From: DATMRF01 sp035566435
GTDB lineage: Bacteria; Verrucomicrobiota; Verrucomicrobiia; Limisphaerales; UBA8199
NCBI GenBank assembly: GCA_035566435.1
Contig: DATMRF010000060.1
Span: forward strand, 1 to 64,000
Direction of reading: 5' to 3'
Length of the DNA: 64,000 nt
Part shown: piece after piece, positions 1-7,173 of the stretch
How the letters are laid out: the number at the start of each line of letters is the position of its first letter
Numbering within the stretch: position 1 is the first letter of the stretch
Made by a program: the position numbers and the translations under genes
The notes under the pieces: generated by a model
What the model saw: only the letters and a program-made list of their open reading frames with translations
Databases searched by the model: none
What the model was told of the DNA's origin: nothing

Positions 1-171
1 GAATGCTTCGTGGTCTTCGACATGCATGAGCTCATGCTTTGGGGATCGGTGGTCACCCATCCGAGATTCTCGAACTTGCCCCTCATAGAGTCCGAACATT
101 CGGAAAGGGATGATCCAGTGGTAGGTCCAGGAGCGATTGAATCTGTCGTGGGCAGAATCAAGGGTGTCCAT
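1..171 (-). CDS. Hypothetical protein, 3' part beyond window edge
   Basis: An open frame on the minus strand starts at an ATG at 169-171 (MDTLDSAHDRFNRSW...) and runs off the left edge without a stop, giving 57 codons. The residue mix is protein-like, rich in H, R, D and W. It lies just downstream of the RadC-like gene on the same strand, separated by a terminator-like hairpin. No family is recognised and no strong Shine-Dalgarno site precedes the ATG. It could be a short plasmid- or phage-type hypothetical. Confidence 0.45.
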   Translation of the reverse strand, partial: MDTLDSAHDRFNRSWTYHWIIPFRMFGLYEGQVRESRMGDHRSPKHELMHVEDHEAF

Positions 172-180
172 TCGGTTGAG

Positions 181-210
181 CAAAAATCAGCCTCCCTTTT
201 TCAGGGAGGC
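181..210 (-). terminator. Rho-independent terminator-like hairpin after the RadC-like gene
   Basis: A perfect 7-bp stem (GCCTCCC / GGGAGGC, 190-210) has a 7-nt loop and is followed on the minus strand by TGATTTTTG. It lies directly after the stop of the RadC-like gene at 219, in the right orientation to end its transcript. Confidence 0.6.
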
Positions 211-218
211 ATGATCAT

Positions 219-764
219 TTAGGAATAGAAATACCCAAGACTTCGAAGACTCGTATGGTTAGGATGCCCTATGATTACGTGGTCGAGAACTTCGATTTTA
301 AGCAGTTGACCAGCTCGGATGAGGTCACGGGTGATCTTGATGTCGGCCTCGGACGGAGTCGCCTCACCGCTAGGATGGTTGTGCGCGATTACGATTGCAG
401 CGGCGCTCGCCATAACAGCCAGCCTAAAGATTTCCCGGGGATGGCAAAGAATTGTATCCAGCGTCCCAATGGACACCAGGTAATGCCCCTTGATGCGACG
501 ACGAGTGTTGAGGATTAGAACCACCAGACATTCACATTCAGGATTGAAGTAAGGATGATCGGGGATATGCGCTCTCCAATAAGCGGCTGCCTCGTCCGGA
601 GTTTCGCACCGTTCCATATTTTCAGGCATCGGACATTCTCGAAGTGAAACAATCTTCCATTCCTGCGGGTGAGCCGGGAACTTAATCGGCTTGATGATTT
701 GATTGATGGGCTGCGGAGCGATTGCGGGGCATCCTGTGGAGGTGAGGTTTTCTGTCGTGTTCAT
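219..764 (-). CDS. RadC-like JAB/MPN domain protein
   Basis: This 181-residue protein carries the JAMM metal-binding signature HNHPSGEATPSEAD near residues 128-141. That is typical of the RadC/YeeS JAB domain, a Zn-dependent MPN fold of unsettled function that is common in mobile and plasmid-borne loci. The RadC N-terminal helix-hairpin-helix is absent, so this is the short type rather than a full housekeeping RadC. The internal ATG at 764 is chosen because GAAAGG lies just upstream; a longer frame reaches 812. A terminator-like hairpin follows the stop. Confidence 0.85.
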   Translation of the reverse strand: MNTTENLTSTGCPAIAPQPINQIIKPIKFPAHPQEWKIVSLRECPMPENMERCETPDEAAAYWRAHIPDHPYFNPECECLVVLILNTRRRIKGHYLVSIGTLDTILCHPREIFRLAVMASAAAIVIAHNHPSGEATPSEADIKITRDLIRAGQLLKIEVLDHVIIGHPNHTSLRSLGYFYS

Positions 765-1071
765 TTTTTGCCTTTCGTTTTGAAGGAGCGGGACTGCTCT
801 CTTCACCTCCACTCCCCGAGAGAGCAGCCCCGCTCCGCACGAAAGGCACCTGCCCGCGCCCGCGCCGCCGGGCGGCGGAGCGTCAGCAACTGAGTGACGG
901 CAGGCGCAAGCTCCGCAAATTCCCTTTCGCCTGCCGGCACGATGTTGCGCGGAGCAACCAGAGGCGCGGGTGCGGGCGGGATGAACACGACGGAAATCTC
1001 ATCGGCAGATGCAATTTGCGCTGAAGCCGCCTTTTCAGAATACTTGTCGGATGGCACCACGATTCGCGGAA

Positions 1072-1258
1072 ATGAATAAAGTTCGCGTGATTGGCGAGGA
1101 GTTTGAGGATTCGTACGAGGGCTATGTAATCGCGTCCCTGTTTCGCGATGGAAGGTGGGTCTACAAAATCTCCCATTTCAGAAGATCCAACAAGCACAGA
1201 TCCTTCTGACACTTTCGACAATTGGATACCTGAAGAAAACCTTGAGCTTACGAAGTGA
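1072..1258 (+). pseudogene. Frameshifted small hypothetical gene
   Basis: The frame starting at ATG 1072 (MNKVRVIGEEFEDSYEGY) reads through WVYKIS. A +1 shift near TCCC at 1171-1174 then gives a natural-looking continuation (SEDPTSTDPSDTFDNWIPEE) ending with TGA at 1256-1258. Neither frame alone is convincing, but the joined product of about 61 residues is acidic and well composed. Either one base was gained (mutation or sequencing error) or the shift is programmed. The family is unknown. The 3' end overlaps the convergent lipoprotein gene by 11 bp. Confidence 0.4.
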
Positions 1259-1388
1259 AATCACCCTTGAAATGCGTCAATTCATCATCAGCCGACAAAC
1301 CATTTCCTTCGGTCACGCGAGGTTTGGTCTGCCGTGAGCAACCGAATACAACTAAGCAAACTGCGAGAACTGGCATAATCGCTTTCAT
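1248..1388 (-). CDS. Small putative lipoprotein (46 aa)
   Basis: The ATG at 1388 is preceded by a strong ribosome-binding site (AAGGAGAGGAC). The product begins MKAIMPVLAVCLVVFGCSRQ: a signal peptide with a lipobox-like VFGC at residues 14-17, then a short hydrophilic tail of about 30 residues. It is predicted to be a tiny lipoprotein anchored in the envelope. Function is unknown. It is the downstream neighbour, on the same strand, of the small membrane protein at 1490-1726. Confidence 0.6.
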   Translation of the reverse strand: MKAIMPVLAVCLVVFGCSRQTKPRVTEGNGLSADDELTHFKGDFTS

Positions 1389-1489
1389 GTCCTCTCCTTT
1401 ACACTGGAAACCTAAGGGGGCCGCAGCTCCTAACTACCCAGGTATAAAATAAATTTGTTCTTCAGCCGTGCTCGCTGAAAACATCAAAA

Positions 1490-1726
1490 TTAGGCATGGA
1501 CTTCCTCGAATTCAGGTGCGCGTCGCTCGGGCTGTTTCTTCCCCAAAACGTTTGCCGCAATCGGAATCGTGCTGAGAGCCCCAACGACCAGCAGGGCGCA
1601 GCCGACGCTCTTTCGTTGATCGGCATTTACTCTGTCGGCAAGTATCAGACCAATGCCAATTCCTAACACGACTCGCGTGATTGCGATCAGTCCAATTTCC
1701 GGTACCGTCAAACTCCTCACTTTCAT
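1490..1726 (-). CDS. Small two-TM membrane protein
   Basis: A 78-residue protein with two hydrophobic segments, about residues 10-30 (IGLIAITRVVLGIGIGLILA) and 42-62, separated by a short polar turn with DQRK. The C-terminal tail is charged. The start is well supported by GGGAGGACTT immediately before the ATG. It resembles small conserved membrane proteins of unknown function found in acidobacterial and verrucomicrobial genomes (recalled, not searched). It may be co-transcribed with the small lipoprotein at 1248-1388. Confidence 0.6.
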   Translation of the reverse strand: MKVRSLTVPEIGLIAITRVVLGIGIGLILADRVNADQRKSVGCALLVVGALSTIPIAANVLGKKQPERRAPEFEEVHA

Positions 1727-2108
1727 AAGTCCTCCCGTTGGTAGCTTAGGCCCGGATTACCTCAACATGCAGTGGGGCATTAGCCCCCTTCGAGAACTGG
1801 CGGCATTCATCAAGCCGCTAACCGCCCCCGTCCCATAAACGCTCATGAGCATTAATCAGCGGTTAACAAACCCGGATCGCGTTTAGAGTGGACTGTCTGT
1901 TTCCTTCTGTGGTCCCCGTCTCCGGTCCGATCGCGTCCGTCCTGCATCCTTCCACTCCGGAGCCTTTAGTCCTCAGGTCGGACAGGTCTACCGCGCACCG
2001 CCCCTATTTGGAAACGGCGCCACTTTGCGCTTCTCGGCTCAACTTGACCTTGGTCCCCCGGTTTTCCGCTCTATTGCATTCGCACGTTCCTGATTGCCTT
2101 TGGAAGCT
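1727..2108. other. Intergenic region without a gene
   Basis: About 380 bp between the small membrane protein and the response regulator. Frames here are short and poorly composed. No clear hairpin, promoter or RNA was recognised. Confidence 0.4.
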
Positions 2109-2555
2109 TCAATGCTTCTCTTTTGCTAAAACGACGTCAAGCGACCGCGCCAGCTCGCCCGCGTTCTCGAAATCCAATGGCTTAACCAGGAAGGAATTCG
2201 CGCCAAGGTGGTAAGCTTCATTCACGTCGCGAATGTGGTCGGAATTCGTGAGCATGACCACGCTCAGTTGAAAGAATTCCCACTGCTGGCGCATCCATGC
2301 CAGCACTTCAAAACCGTCCATGCCAGGCATTTTAATGTCTAACAAAACCATGGCCGGCAACGGATATTTTTCGCGGTCGCCGTACGGTGGTTTCCCTTGT
2401 AGATAATCCACCGCATCCATCCCGCTCGTGACGACCTGAATTCGGCGAGTTACGCCAGCCCGCTGGAAAGCCCTCAAAATTAATAAGATGTCATCCTGAT
2501 TGTTTTCTACCAGAAGAATTGGCTGTTCGATGTTCTGTTCTATCCACGACGCCAT
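2109..2555 (-). CDS. Single-domain response regulator (CheY/Rcp1-like)
   Basis: The 148-residue product is a stand-alone receiver domain. The predicted phospho-acceptor is D73 in VLLDIKMPGMDG, followed by the conserved Thr in VVMLTNS and Lys125 in FLVKP. The acidic pocket lies in VENNQDD near residues 17-22. No output domain is present, as in Rcp1-type regulators that pair with phytochrome-like or hybrid histidine kinases. The start at 2555 is supported by GGAGG about 7 nt upstream; an upstream start at 2618 is possible. No kinase lies nearby, so the partner is unknown. Confidence 0.88.
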   Translation of the reverse strand: MASWIEQNIEQPILLVENNQDDILLILRAFQRAGVTRRIQVVTSGMDAVDYLQGKPPYGDREKYPLPAMVLLDIKMPGMDGFEVLAWMRQQWEFFQLSVVMLTNSDHIRDVNEAYHLGANSFLVKPLDFENAGELARSLDVVLAKEKH

Positions 2556-2737
2556 AACCACCTCCTCCCTCAGCCTAAGTCCCTTGTTACTATGGCGATA
2601 GCGGGCAGTGCACCCCAAAAATCGGCTCCGTTTCGGTTCTCCCCTGTATTCTGGGTGGGCAATACCTACTCTAAAATCCGCGATTAAGCTTTTTCGAGGC
2701 CCATGCGGAGCACCAGCCTCTTAAGACCTTCACCGGT

Positions 2738-3286
2738 GTGGCCGATGTCGTTCCAGGTTCTCCGCAATCGGAATTTGTTGTGCACTCTATTGGAACCGGG
2801 GGGCTTGTGCCGCTGTTGTATGTCGACGACAGCGAAAATGACAGGCTTTTAGTCAGAGAGGTAATAGCGCTTACAGAAACACCCTTCCTGTTTTGCCAAG
2901 CCGACGGAGCGGAGTCCGCAAAGCCCTATTTCCAATCCCAAACACGCGATGGCGAGCCCAAACATTTCCCGCGCCGCGCCCTGGTGCTGCTCGACTACGA
3001 CCTTGGCAACCACAACGGTGCCGATTTGCTTTATTGGCTGCGCACAACGAAAAAGCTTAGCTCGATTCCGGTAATCATGTTCATCGGTTCACCCGGGCGA
3101 TTGCACGTTGAAGAGTGTTACGCAGCAGGAGCCAATTACTTCATCAGTAAACCGAAGGACCTCGAACGCCTCAAAACAATTGTTCGCCTGCTTCACCTTA
3201 GCCTGGTCTCTGATAACAAGCACCCGAGCCCGATTCTCCACCTGCCCGAATACCAGCCCGACCCGAGGAAAGGGACGCTGGTTTGA
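2738..3286 (+). CDS. Receiver-domain response regulator
   Basis: This receiver-like protein of 182 residues starts at GTG. The acidic DDSEND lies at residues 30-35, the predicted phospho-Asp is D86 in VLLDYDLG, and the conserved Lys is in FISKPKD near residue 138. The usual Thr/Ser switch position reads FIGS. About 25 extra residues precede the domain and about 30 follow it; no output domain is seen. It is divergent from the regulator at 2109-2555 and is followed by a decayed third copy, so this is a small cluster of single-domain regulators. The exact start is uncertain. Confidence 0.75.
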   Translation: MADVVPGSPQSEFVVHSIGTGGLVPLLYVDDSENDRLLVREVIALTETPFLFCQADGAESAKPYFQSQTRDGEPKHFPRRALVLLDYDLGNHNGADLLYWLRTTKKLSSIPVIMFIGSPGRLHVEECYAAGANYFISKPKDLERLKTIVRLLHLSLVSDNKHPSPILHLPEYQPDPRKGTLV

Positions 3287-3301
3287 CGGCACGCCTTTTC
3301 A

Positions 3302-3595
3302 GTGACAAACTTGACATCGACCGCGGGACCTAAGGGCTTCATAAACGCACCGAGCTTTGATTCTTCTTATCAGGACAACGAGGACCACGTCTTTTTGCTC
3401 AAGCATGCGTTTAAAACGGCCGAAGTCACAATCCGCTCCATGTGGCCACCACTGGCGAAGACGCAATCGCCTATTTAGATGGGATCGAGCCTTACTCGGA
3501 CTGGAATAAGTTCTCTCTGCCGACACTGGTGCTTTTGGACCTGAAGCTCCCCAGTTGCGACGGGTTCCACGTTCTCAAATGGATCCGGAGCCTTT
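3302..3595 (+). pseudogene. Decayed response regulator receiver domain
   Basis: Two frames together spell most of a receiver domain. DNEDHVFLLKHAFKTAEVT is in one frame (from about 3371). After a shift near 3430, HVATTGEDAIAYLDGIEPY and LVLLDLKLPSCDGFHVLKWI follow in another. Homology stops at about 3595, so the C-terminal third with the conserved Thr and Lys is missing. The N-terminal segment matches the Rcp1-like pattern of its two neighbours. A frameshift plus truncation makes this a pseudogene, probably a former tandem paralogue. Confidence 0.7.
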
Positions 3596-3670
3596 TGTCC
3601 TCTGGCCGGACAGGCCCACCGCGCTCCGCGCAAACTCACTTGCCCGAGCCCATCCGACATCAGCCTTGTG

Positions 3671-4789
3671 CTAGAACACTCGCACCAGCCCATACGCCGC
3701 CGCGGCCGCCAACGCCGCGCAAGGCAATGTCACCACCCACGAAGCCACCACCCCCAGTACGGGTCTCCATTTCGTCTGGCCCGTCACCACGCCCATTCCC
3801 AACAACGAACCGACACTCACATGCGTTGTGCTTACCGGTAACCCATGCACACTCGCCGTCGTGACCAGCGCCGCCGTCGCTAGATTGGCGGCCAATCCCT
3901 GGCCTGGGTTCATATCGGTAAGCTTGTGGCTCATCGTTTCGGCGACTCTCTTCGCGCTCAGCAGGCCCCCGGCTGCTATCCCCATCGCTACAACTGCCAG
4001 TCCCGACCGCACACCAAACGCGCCACCCACCAAAAGCAGCGCCGCAATTTTTGGTGTGTCATTCAACCCGCGAGCAAAACTCACTGCTCCCGCGCTGCAG
4101 AAATGCAGGACATCGAGCAATCTGCCCGCGTTCACACCTAACACCGTGCCCGTGTACCTCTCAACACACGCGGACGGATTGTCCACCGTAACGGTAAATT
4201 GAGCTAAGCGTTGCGCGACGGCCGTCCCGTCCGATTGCGGTGCGGTACCGGCCCCCTCCTCGACTCCGGCGCAGACACACATCTCCTTGTTAATCCCCAG
4301 CCTCCTTCGGGCCAACCGTGCCGCCAAATAGACTATCGCCCCCAACGCCACCGCGAGCAGCGGACTGAGCAAAAGCGGCAAAACGAAACCTTTGCCGAGC
4401 GCCGCCAGATTCACCCGCCCGCCAACGGCAACGAACCCGGCTCCCACGAGTGCCCCCGTGAGACCGTGCGTCGTGGAGATCGGGAACCCGAGCTGCGTAG
4501 CCAAAAGCACCGTAACTCCCGCCCCCAAAGCGACCGCCAGCACGAACCCTGGTGAAGCCGTGAGCGCGTCCGGCACCAATCCCTTTCCCGAAAATCTTTT
4601 GAGTAACTCTTGCGCAAGAAACATCGCTGCCAGGCTCCCGGCACACGTGGTCACCGTAGCCCAACTGATCGCCGTGCGGTAACTGCACGTGCGGCTGCCG
4701 AACAAGCTGGCGACCCCCTTGAAGTTATCGTTGGCACCATTGGAATAGGCGACAAAGCACACCGCAAAGAACAAACAAAGAGTGAGCAT
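3671..4789 (-). CDS. PiT-family inorganic phosphate permease
   Basis: An inner-membrane phosphate transporter of 372 residues with about ten hydrophobic segments. Both halves carry the PiT repeat signature: SNGANDNFKGVAS near residues 16-28 and ARGLNDTPKIAA near 239-250. Each half also has an STTH turn (PISTTHG and PVSTTHV). A hydrophilic linker lies around residues 165-215. The start at 4789 places residue 1 directly before the first membrane helix; a longer frame to 5020 would run antisense into the next gene. Members import metal-phosphate by proton or sodium symport. No PhoU-like partner is adjacent. Confidence 0.9.
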   Translation of the reverse strand: MLTLCLFFAVCFVAYSNGANDNFKGVASLFGSRTCSYRTAISWATVTTCAGSLAAMFLAQELLKRFSGKGLVPDALTASPGFVLAVALGAGVTVLLATQLGFPISTTHGLTGALVGAGFVAVGGRVNLAALGKGFVLPLLLSPLLAVALGAIVYLAARLARRRLGINKEMCVCAGVEEGAGTAPQSDGTAVAQRLAQFTVTVDNPSACVERYTGTVLGVNAGRLLDVLHFCSAGAVSFARGLNDTPKIAALLLVGGAFGVRSGLAVVAMGIAAGGLLSAKRVAETMSHKLTDMNPGQGLAANLATAALVTTASVHGLPVSTTHVSVGSLLGMGVVTGQTKWRPVLGVVASWVVTLPCAALAAAAAYGLVRVF

Positions 4790-4889
4790 CGCCAGTGGGT
4801 TACCAACGCCGCCTCTTGTTGACCAGTGTTTTCTCAGCTCCGACCGTCCACACTTGACCAGCGTTACGACATGGTCGAATCCTAATACC

Positions 4890-5816
4890 GTGCCAAAGCC
4901 AGGCTTAAGGATACACGCTGCGCGTCCCGCAACGGGGTTCACGCTCATCGAACTCCTTGTCGTCATCGCCATTATCGCAATCCTCGCCGCTCTTCTTCTC
5001 CCCGCCCTTAGCCGCGCCAAAGAAAAAGGTCAGCGCGCGGCCTGCTATTCCAACCTCCGCCAGGTCGCCATCGCCGCGCGCCTCTACATGGACGACAACA
5101 ACGGCAGCATGTTCCACCACCACGAAGGCTGGGTCCTCGACGACGGCACCCAGGTGAACACACTCCCCACGAGCATCAGCGGCGTAGCCGGCGGAGGCAC
5201 TGGCAACAGCCAGGCCGAAAAACCCTGGGTCATTTTCTTTTATCCTTATCTTCACAACCGCAACGCCGCCTTCTGCCCAGCCGATCGTACACCGCGCTCA
5301 AACCTCCTTGCCACAGACCTGCAGGGTTACAACGGCTCCATCACAAGCACCAGCCAAACCCCGCCCCCCAGGTCGGAACAGGCCATGGCCCAGGCCCAAC
5401 ATCTCACCATCGAAAGCTACCTCCTCGATTCCATCTTCACCCACAAATCCGCCCGCTACGCCGTCGAAGGTGCGCTCTCTGGCTTTGCCACGGACAACGT
5501 CGTCGCCAGTCTTCCAAATCGAAACATCATCATGTTCTCCGAGCGTAACTCCGAGGCTCTGAATGCCGCCGACAACTCGAATTTTGGCAGCGTCAACCAG
5601 GACGACTACGACACCTGGCCGGGTGAGGCTGCGCTTGTGCAATGGGGCAGCGGCAATTATTCCAACCAGGGCTGGATCCGCTACAACCGCCACGGCCAGG
5701 GCGCCAACTACATCTACGCCGACGCTCACGTCGAATACCTCCGTTGGTCCAAAGCCCGCTACGACCAGTTCCCCGACCACGTCGTCCGCAAGCCGCTCCC
5801 TAACCCGCCGCAGTGA
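4890..5816 (+). CDS. Type II secretion/pilin-like pseudopilin, H-x9-DG type
   Basis: The N-terminus has a class III prepilin leader followed by GFTLIELLVVIAIIAILAA, with the conserved Glu at +5 of the mature protein and a long hydrophobic helix. A region rich in G, N and W follows. The C-terminal motif reads H-x9-DA (HGQGANYIYADA), a variant of the H-x9-DG motif of large planctomycete and verrucomicrobial pseudopilin families. The GTG at 4890 gives a 15-residue leader; an upstream GTG at 4782 would give about 50. It is divergent from the PiT gene. No prepilin peptidase or pilus assembly genes are nearby, so the partner machinery must lie elsewhere. Confidence 0.85.
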   Translation: MPKPGLRIHAARPATGFTLIELLVVIAIIAILAALLLPALSRAKEKGQRAACYSNLRQVAIAARLYMDDNNGSMFHHHEGWVLDDGTQVNTLPTSISGVAGGGTGNSQAEKPWVIFFYPYLHNRNAAFCPADRTPRSNLLATDLQGYNGSITSTSQTPPPRSEQAMAQAQHLTIESYLLDSIFTHKSARYAVEGALSGFATDNVVASLPNRNIIMFSERNSEALNAADNSNFGSVNQDDYDTWPGEAALVQWGSGNYSNQGWIRYNRHGQGANYIYADAHVEYLRWSKARYDQFPDHVVRKPLPNPPQ

Positions 5817-6447
5817 GCCGGCGGCCCAGCTTCGCTCGGCAATATAGCCCCAGCACAATTCCGAAAATTACGTGCGCGCTGGCCGTTAGAAATAGAAATC
5901 GCCCGTTCAACTTTAGCCCGAAGAACGTCGCATAGGGTGTGAGCAACAGCATTGCCTCCACGAACACGGCCCAGGTCACGGCGCCCCAAAACAACATCGG
6001 TCGCCGGAAACAACTCGCCATCACCAGGAACATAATCCCTAGCGCCGCCCCGTTGGAAAAGTGATACGTCCATCCCAGTCCCTGCACCAACCACTGCGGC
6101 TCCGTTCCCCCCAGCAGCAGCTCCCCGAACCTCGGAAACACCTCGAACAGCGGCGCCCCGGCCAAAACGAACGGCAGCCGATACAAGTCATAAGCCACCG
6201 CCGCGACGATGCCGGCGATCGCACCCTGCACGATCCAAGTGTGAGGGCTGTCCAAACCAAATGGCCGGTTGCGGTTCACGTACGCCGAAATTGCCAGCAA
6301 CACCGTTGCCGGTGGCAATATCCAGCATCCAAAGAAGTGCATCGTCCAGACCCCGTAAAACTGGCCGAGCAGACATCCAAACGACAGCCACGCCAGCGCG
6401 AACACCACCGCGCGACTTCCAAGCACATTGTAAGCACCCTTCGGCAT
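5800..6447 (-). CDS. Multi-pass membrane protein of unknown function
   Basis: A 215-residue protein with about six hydrophobic segments (for example VVFALAWLSFGCLLGQFYGV near 14-33 and FLFLTASAHVIFGIVLGLYC near the C-terminus) and short polar loops. The pattern suggests an integral inner-membrane protein. No known family is recognised. The 3' end overlaps the convergent pseudopilin by 17 bp. Its 5' end abuts the remnant of a serine hydrolase, so the original upstream context may have been lost by rearrangement. Confidence 0.65.
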   Translation of the reverse strand: MPKGAYNVLGSRAVVFALAWLSFGCLLGQFYGVWTMHFFGCWILPPATVLLAISAYVNRNRPFGLDSPHTWIVQGAIAGIVAAVAYDLYRLPFVLAGAPLFEVFPRFGELLLGGTEPQWLVQGLGWTYHFSNGAALGIMFLVMASCFRRPMLFWGAVTWAVFVEAMLLLTPYATFFGLKLNGRFLFLTASAHVIFGIVLGLYCRAKLGRRLTAAG

Positions 6448-7100
6448 ATCCGATACACTACCGCCACCGTTTCACAGCGCCAGCCTCTTCACGGGGCCTA
6501 TGCCGCGACCACGTTGCAGGACTGGGCAAAGTTTCTGCACATGCAAATGGCGAGCGATCTCGGCGGCTACCTGACCGCCAGCAACGGGCTGCGATTGCAA
6601 CAAGCTTTTTCTGGCCCGGCCCTTGCCGGCGCGGACGGTTACAGTCGTGGCGCGTATGTTTATTCCAACCTGACGTGGGCGCTGCCCGGCAACGCGGTTA
6701 TCACGGCGGCGAGGGTTGGGGCGAGGATTCGCTGGCGTGGATGTCACCGGGCCGCGACTTCATCGTGATAGCGTATGTCAATTGTCACTCGGCGGACAAT
6801 TCCGCTATTCTCGCAATGAGTGATGCAGCCAGCTTTTTAATCAGCACTTACAGCGGCGCAACAGCGAGCGGACCCTTGCTGGAAATTCCAACCGTGTTGC
6901 CGCCACGCCCGGTGACCAACGGCTATGCCTTCGACTATCTCTCACTGATCGGAGTGCGTTATCGCGTGGAGTCTTCCGTGAATTTGCGCACATGGGCTAC
7001 CAATAATGGCGCAAATGGGCAAATTGCCCTCAATCTGCGGAGTTCATTCTCCGACACAAACAGAGTGGCGTTCAAATTCTACCGCGTGCACCTCCCGTGA
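6448..7100 (+). pseudogene. Remnant of a serine hydrolase (beta-lactamase-like) with RFYRV-type tail
   Basis: Two frames join to a protein C-terminal half. The first contains TTLQDWAKFLHMQMASDLGG and GAYVYSNLTWALPGN. After a shift near 6690, the second contains YHGGEGWGEDSLAWMSPGRD and FIVIAYVN. HGGEGWG-type sequence near the C-terminus is typical of class C beta-lactamase-like serine hydrolases (the KTG-box equivalent). The catalytic SxxK part is missing at the 5' side. The last 70 residues are a separate domain ending KFYRVHLP, like those of five other proteins in this window. It is truncated, frameshifted and without a credible start. Confidence 0.6.
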
Positions 7101-7173
7101 TTTGACGCTAAAGGCCTGCTTTCCCAATCGGCAGTCACGTGAGATGTCTGACGTTCGTTAATTCCAGTGTCCT

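Noticed and set aside
803..1060. Minus-strand frame of 85 codons just upstream of the RadC-like gene
   Set aside because: Starts at GTG with no ribosome-binding site, and its second half is a GC-rich Arg/Ala run. A plus-strand frame over the same region is equally long, so coding status cannot be decided.
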